From: Mycobacterium sp. GA-1841
GTDB lineage: Bacteria; Actinomycetota; Actinomycetes; Mycobacteriales; Mycobacteriaceae
Direction of reading: 5' to 3'
Assembly (NCBI RefSeq): GCF_001954135.1
Contig: NZ_MBEQ01000061.1
Coordinates: 1-53,478, forward strand
DNA length: 53,478 nucleotides
The position numbers and the translations under genes are program-made. Position 1 is the stretch's first letter, and each line of letters opens with the position of its first letter. Under the pieces are notes generated by a model. The model saw nothing but the letters and a program-made list of their open reading frames with translations. It was not told where the DNA came from and searched no databases. Shown here piece by piece: positions 50,367 to 53,478 of this stretch.

Positions 50367-51110
50367 TCATTGTGAGGGCAGGTCGTCCTGATCCGGCGCG
50401 CGACGCGACAGCAGTTTCGCGGTCTGGCATACCAAGTCCGCCAATCGGGGGTGGCCCTCGGGTGGCATGCGCTCGGCCGGCCCGCTGATCGCCACGGCGC
50501 CGATGGGGCGTCCGTCGACCTCGAATACCGGCGCTGCGATCGTCATGGACGGCGCGTTCACCTCGCTGCTGGCGGCGTAACCGCGGGCCCGGTAGGTGTC
50601 GAGTTGAGCCCGAAACTCCGCATCGGGCGGTTCGCCGAGCAGTTCGATCTGTCGATCCTGGCTCAGGAACGGCAAAAGCACACGGCCCGTGGCGCTTTCG
50701 CGTGCCGGCACCATGGCGCCGATGCGCGGCACCATGCGCAGCGCCTGACGGCTCTCCGCCACTTGTGACACCACCAGTTGTGCACCGTCCGGTTCGTTGA
50801 ACATCGCGGTTTCGCCGGTCTGTGCCGCGAGTTGCTCGAGTGCCGCCTGGATGCGGTGTCGCAGGTCCGATTTGGCGCGTGAGCTGTGGGCGATGCTCAG
50901 GATGCGCGGCGTGGTTTCCCACCGGGTCAGCTGCTCCTCGCGCGCTTGGATCCAACCCTGATCCGAGAGCGTCACGAGGGCACGCTGTACGGCGCTCTTG
51001 TCGATACCCAGCAGTCGAGACAGCGCGGCGACGCCGACCGGCTGGTTGGCGGCGACGGCCTCGAACACCGTGAGCACGCGCGCGGCGGTGGAACTGCCCT
51101 TGACTGCCAT
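50367..51110 (-). CDS. IclR-family transcriptional regulator
   Basis: A 247-residue regulator. Residues ~1-70 form the winged helix (TAARVLTVFEAVAANQPVGVAALSRLLGIDKSAVQRAL, in part), followed by the IclR effector domain (VPARESATGRVLLPFL; APSMTIAAPVFEVDGRPIGAVAISGP). It is divergent from the dioxygenase gene at 51200 with two palindromes between, so it probably controls that gene in response to its substrate. Confidence 0.9.
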   Translation of the reverse strand: MAVKGSSTAARVLTVFEAVAANQPVGVAALSRLLGIDKSAVQRALVTLSDQGWIQAREEQLTRWETTPRILSIAHSSRAKSDLRHRIQAALEQLAAQTGETAMFNEPDGAQLVVSQVAESRQALRMVPRIGAMVPARESATGRVLLPFLSQDRQIELLGEPPDAEFRAQLDTYRARGYAASSEVNAPSMTIAAPVFEVDGRPIGAVAISGPAERMPPEGHPRLADLVCQTAKLLSRRAPDQDDLPSQ

Positions 51111-51132
51111 CCGTGAACCTCACTAATGTTGA

Positions 51133-51161
51133 ATAGTGACCCACTATATCAAATATTGATA
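51133..51161. promoter_or_regulatory. Double palindromic operator between IclR and dioxygenase genes
   Basis: Two perfect 6-3-6 inverted repeats, ATAGTG-ACC-CACTAT (51133-51147) and TATCAA-ATA-TTGATA (51147-51161), share one base. Half-sites TTGA/TCAA also flank the first. The region is the ~90-base divergent promoter gap, so these are the likely IclR-regulator sites. Confidence 0.65.
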
Positions 51162-51199
51162 CGTGGTCGGCCGTCATCGATTCGGGAGGAAGCCAAGCC

Positions 51200-52156
51200 A
51201 TGTCAACCATCCACGTTCGGCCTCTCCGGGATGACCTCGCGTTCGGCGCCCGAATCGTCGGTGTCAGCCTGACGACGTTGGCGGATCAGCAGGTCCGTGA
51301 TCGTCTCCGACGGGTTTTCCAGGAACGCGGGATGATCCTGTTCGAAGAGGTCGAGCCCGATGGGCGGCTGCAGGTCGAGATCAGCAAGGTGTTCGGCCCG
51401 CTGAAGGACCATCCCGTGCCGACCGTGCCGCGGGCCGGGGGAGCGTTGCATCCGGGCGTCATCGAGATCGGCCAGGCGCCGCGTGAGGGCAACATCGTCG
51501 AGGTCGACGGCAAGGAGGTGACGTCGTGGCTGCCCTGGCACTTCGACCACTGCTACAACAACGAGTTGAATCTTGCCGGCGTGCTGCGTTGTGTGACCGG
51601 TGTCAGCGAGGGCGGCGAGACCGGATTCGCCGACGGCATCGACCTTTACCGGATCTTGTCGCCGGAGCTGCGCCGGCAGATCGAGGATCGCAACATCATC
51701 TACACCCTGAACCTGCGCTTTGCCGAGATGCGCTTCGGCCTGGCCGACGGCTTCCGTGAGATCCAGCCGCACGCGGCCCTGCAGAAGACGATCGATTACG
51801 GCAAGAAGCTGCCCCGTGCCGTTCATCCGGCGGTGTGGACCCGCCCCACCGGCGAGAAGGTTCTCCACATCTCACCGTGGATGGCGGAGGGTATCGAAGG
51901 CGATGAGTCGCCGGACGGTGACGAACTCCTCGAGGCGGTGTGCAAGGAGATGCTGGCCGGCATCACGCCCTACTTCCACAAGTGGCGCCCCACCGACATG
52001 GTGATCTGGGACAACCTGCGGATGCTGCACGCCGTCAGCGGCCACCACCCGGACGAACCCCGCATCATGCACCGCACCACGATCGAGGGCGACTACGGTC
52101 TGGGGTACTTCGAGGGCAACGTCGAAGGCGACAAGATCCTGGAGATGACGGTCTGA
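51200..52156 (+). CDS. TauD/TfdA-family Fe(II)/2-oxoglutarate dioxygenase (third copy in window)
   Basis: A 318-residue dioxygenase with H114-F-D116 (LPWHFDHCYNN), the distal His in MLHAVSGHHP and the C-terminal Arg in MHRTTIEGDYG. It is clearly different from the two sulfur-operon copies: it lacks WHADV and has the HFDxxYNN form seen in catabolic members (hydroxy-acid or aryloxy-type substrates). GGGAGGAAGCC precedes the ATG. Divergent IclR and convergent PucR regulators suggest carbon or nitrogen catabolism. Confidence 0.88.
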   Translation: MSTIHVRPLRDDLAFGARIVGVSLTTLADQQVRDRLRRVFQERGMILFEEVEPDGRLQVEISKVFGPLKDHPVPTVPRAGGALHPGVIEIGQAPREGNIVEVDGKEVTSWLPWHFDHCYNNELNLAGVLRCVTGVSEGGETGFADGIDLYRILSPELRRQIEDRNIIYTLNLRFAEMRFGLADGFREIQPHAALQKTIDYGKKLPRAVHPAVWTRPTGEKVLHISPWMAEGIEGDESPDGDELLEAVCKEMLAGITPYFHKWRPTDMVIWDNLRMLHAVSGHHPDEPRIMHRTTIEGDYGLGYFEGNVEGDKILEMTV

Positions 52157-52181
52157 GCCAGGGCCTTCGGCGATCTCGATG

Positions 52182-53261
52182 TCAGGATGAGCAGGCCGTT
52201 GTTTCCGGCCCGGCGCGATGGCTGTCGGTACGCGCCTCGTTGAGCTGGTGGACACGAACGCTGACCTCCAGCTGGAAGCGGTCCGCGGGGTCCTTGAGGG
52301 AGAGGCCGGTGAGCTCCTCGATGAGCTTGATCCGATAGATCAGGGAGTGCCGGTTCAAATACAGCGCTCGGGCCGCTGCGCTGGTGTTGGTGGCCTCGTT
52401 CAGAAGGATCTCCAAGGTGTGAACGAGTTGACCCCGGCGAGTGCGGTCGTAGTCCAGTAGCGGCTGCAGGGTCTGCAGGATCGTCGCCATGGACTGTGGG
52501 TGCTGCCGCAGGACCTCGGCGAATTGCCGTGAACCGGCGGGCCGTTCGGGCAGCGTGGGCGGTACCGCTGCCGTCATGGGGACGGATTGGTCGCGGACCG
52601 GTGGGAGCAACGCCCAACTGACGAGATCCTCGGGCAGGGCACTGAGCCGCTGAGCCGAGGCGACCAAGACGGAGACGGTGGCTGCCGGCGGGGCCGGCGT
52701 GAAGTGGCTCATCACCAGGTCGTCGGTGACCGATGAACTCACCGTGAGATCGGCGGCCAGCGCCAGGTCGTGCAGGGCTTCGGTGAAGGCGCCCGCGAGC
52801 GCGCCCCAGGCGTCGTGGTCGTGTTGGCGGCGCGCGATGGCCATCTCCACCCGTGCCCCCGGGATCGACGGGCTCACCAGCGGGAGCAGATTCTTCTGCA
52901 CATCGGCGAAGGCGATCTCCCAGGGCAGCAGCACCACCGGGAACTCGTGGCGATCGGCCAACGGCACCAGCGATTTCAGGAGTTCGCGGACACTGACTTC
53001 AGGGGGAGGGCTCAAGACGAGTCCGGCGGCCGGGGAGGACACCAGGTAGGTGAGGAATTCCCGGTTGCCGGGCTGACGGATGTCGGCGCCGGTACACAAC
53101 ACCAGGTCTCCGGTGCGGATGAACGACTCGGCGGGGGCATGGATGATGTCCACCCAGGCAACTTCACGGGTCAAACCGCGATGACCGGCAATCACCGATC
53201 CCCGGTCCAACGGCGCCACGGTCAAGGCTGCCGCCACACTCAGCGGCGATTCCTCGGACAT
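52182..53261 (-). CDS. PucR-family transcriptional regulator
   Basis: A 359-residue regulator. The N-terminal PucR-like sensor domain (HRGLTREVAWVDIIHAPAESFIRTGDLVL, in part) is followed by a middle GGDEF-like-fold region and a C-terminal helix-turn-helix with the family signature AARALYLNRHSLIYRIKLIEELTGL. PucR regulators control purine, amine and aromatic catabolism. It is convergent with the dioxygenase gene. Confidence 0.88.
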   Translation of the reverse strand: MSEESPLSVAAALTVAPLDRGSVIAGHRGLTREVAWVDIIHAPAESFIRTGDLVLCTGADIRQPGNREFLTYLVSSPAAGLVLSPPPEVSVRELLKSLVPLADRHEFPVVLLPWEIAFADVQKNLLPLVSPSIPGARVEMAIARRQHDHDAWGALAGAFTEALHDLALAADLTVSSSVTDDLVMSHFTPAPPAATVSVLVASAQRLSALPEDLVSWALLPPVRDQSVPMTAAVPPTLPERPAGSRQFAEVLRQHPQSMATILQTLQPLLDYDRTRRGQLVHTLEILLNEATNTSAAARALYLNRHSLIYRIKLIEELTGLSLKDPADRFQLEVSVRVHQLNEARTDSHRAGPETTACSS

Positions 53262-53339
53262 GTCGCGCCTTCTCCTGATCTACCCGCTTATCCGTTGCTC
53301 CTGTCGGCGAGACCTCGGCGGCACACCGCCCCCCGGCGA

Positions 53340-53478
53340 ATGACGGTACCAGTGGTCGACGGGTGCTCCTGCGGCGCGGAGAGGGGCGGGGGGGTGGGGC
53401 GGGGGGGGGGGGCCGGCCGCGCCGGCGCCCCGCAAAAGCACCCGGACGGCCCCGGGGGCGGAGGGGGGGGGGGGGACG
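53340..53478. other. G-rich low-complexity end, probably sequencing/assembly artefact
   Basis: The sequence degenerates from normal mycobacterial DNA into runs of up to 14 G and mixed G/C strings. No feature is seen. Such poly-G ends are typical of dark-cycle read errors at a contig end. Confidence 0.75.

Noticed and set aside
1..53478. tRNA, rRNA, CRISPR arrays, transposases or prophage genes
   Set aside because: No cloverleaf/T-loop signatures, repeat-spacer arrays, transposase DDE motifs or phage structural genes were recognised.

Overview
The window is high-GC actinobacterial DNA that reads as a Mycobacterium/Mycolicibacterium chromosome segment. Diagnostic genes are an MmpS/MmpL pair next to an Rv0455c-type secreted protein, furA-katG, a RipD-type protein, a resuscitation-promoting factor, a PepD/HtrA-like protease, a FadD32-like fatty acyl-AMP ligase, an F420-type luciferase-fold oxidoreductase and several short proline-rich secreted proteins. 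No rRNA, tRNA, insertion sequence, prophage or CRISPR array was seen. Both ends look like contig ends: the left edge is one arm of a perfect 45-bp inverted repeat, and the last ~100 bases collapse into G-rich low-complexity sequence.

Layout. 246-4808 is a five-gene operon with two TauD-type dioxygenases around a complete sulfonate/taurine-type ABC importer, probably for organosulfur scavenging. 4816-7554 holds a YaaA protein, an NlpC/P60 hydrolase, a 0.5-kb gap and an ArsR-SRPBCC fusion with a clear promoter/operator. 7551-12190 is MmpL, MmpS, the Rv0455c-like protein and a DUF732 protein on the minus strand, a probable siderophore-export locus. 12237-19060 mixes a phosphodiesterase, secreted proteins, an acyltransferase, an SGNH hydrolase, a divergent GlxA-like regulator/HD-hydrolase pair and a MOSC protein. 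19190-25204 contains a MenC-like protein lacking most catalytic residues, an APH(6)-like kinase, tpx, tenA, ripD, membrane proteins and a NYN protein. 25215-31388 is lipid and aromatic type metabolism: acyl-CoA ligase, a divergent DUF899 / ArsR-SRPBCC regulon with paired operators, a FadD32-like FAAL and a zinc alcohol dehydrogenase. 31503-40952 has an esterase, two methyltransferases, a ThrE-type exporter, an NDH-2-like flavoprotein, an SRPBCC-SDR fusion, a thioesterase and an FKBP lipoprotein. 41018-47315 is stress and cell-wall biology: furA-katG, an LLM oxidoreductase, an Rpf and a PepD-like protease with a candidate MprA box. 47325-53261 has DUF488, an MBL-fold hydrolase, a two-gene operon of an AbrB-like protein and a divergent class III nucleotidyl-cyclase-like protein, then an IclR / TauD / PucR cluster.

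The most interesting points are the cyclase-like/AbrB-like pair (49220-50300), the apparently catalytically dead MenC homologue (19190-20161), the Rv0455c-MmpS-MmpL linkage, and a series of clean operator-like palindromes (6717-6736, 27602-27672, 51133-51161, 11112-11127, 35275-35291). All functions are inferred from reading the translated sequence. No database search was run, and family sequences used for comparison are from memory.
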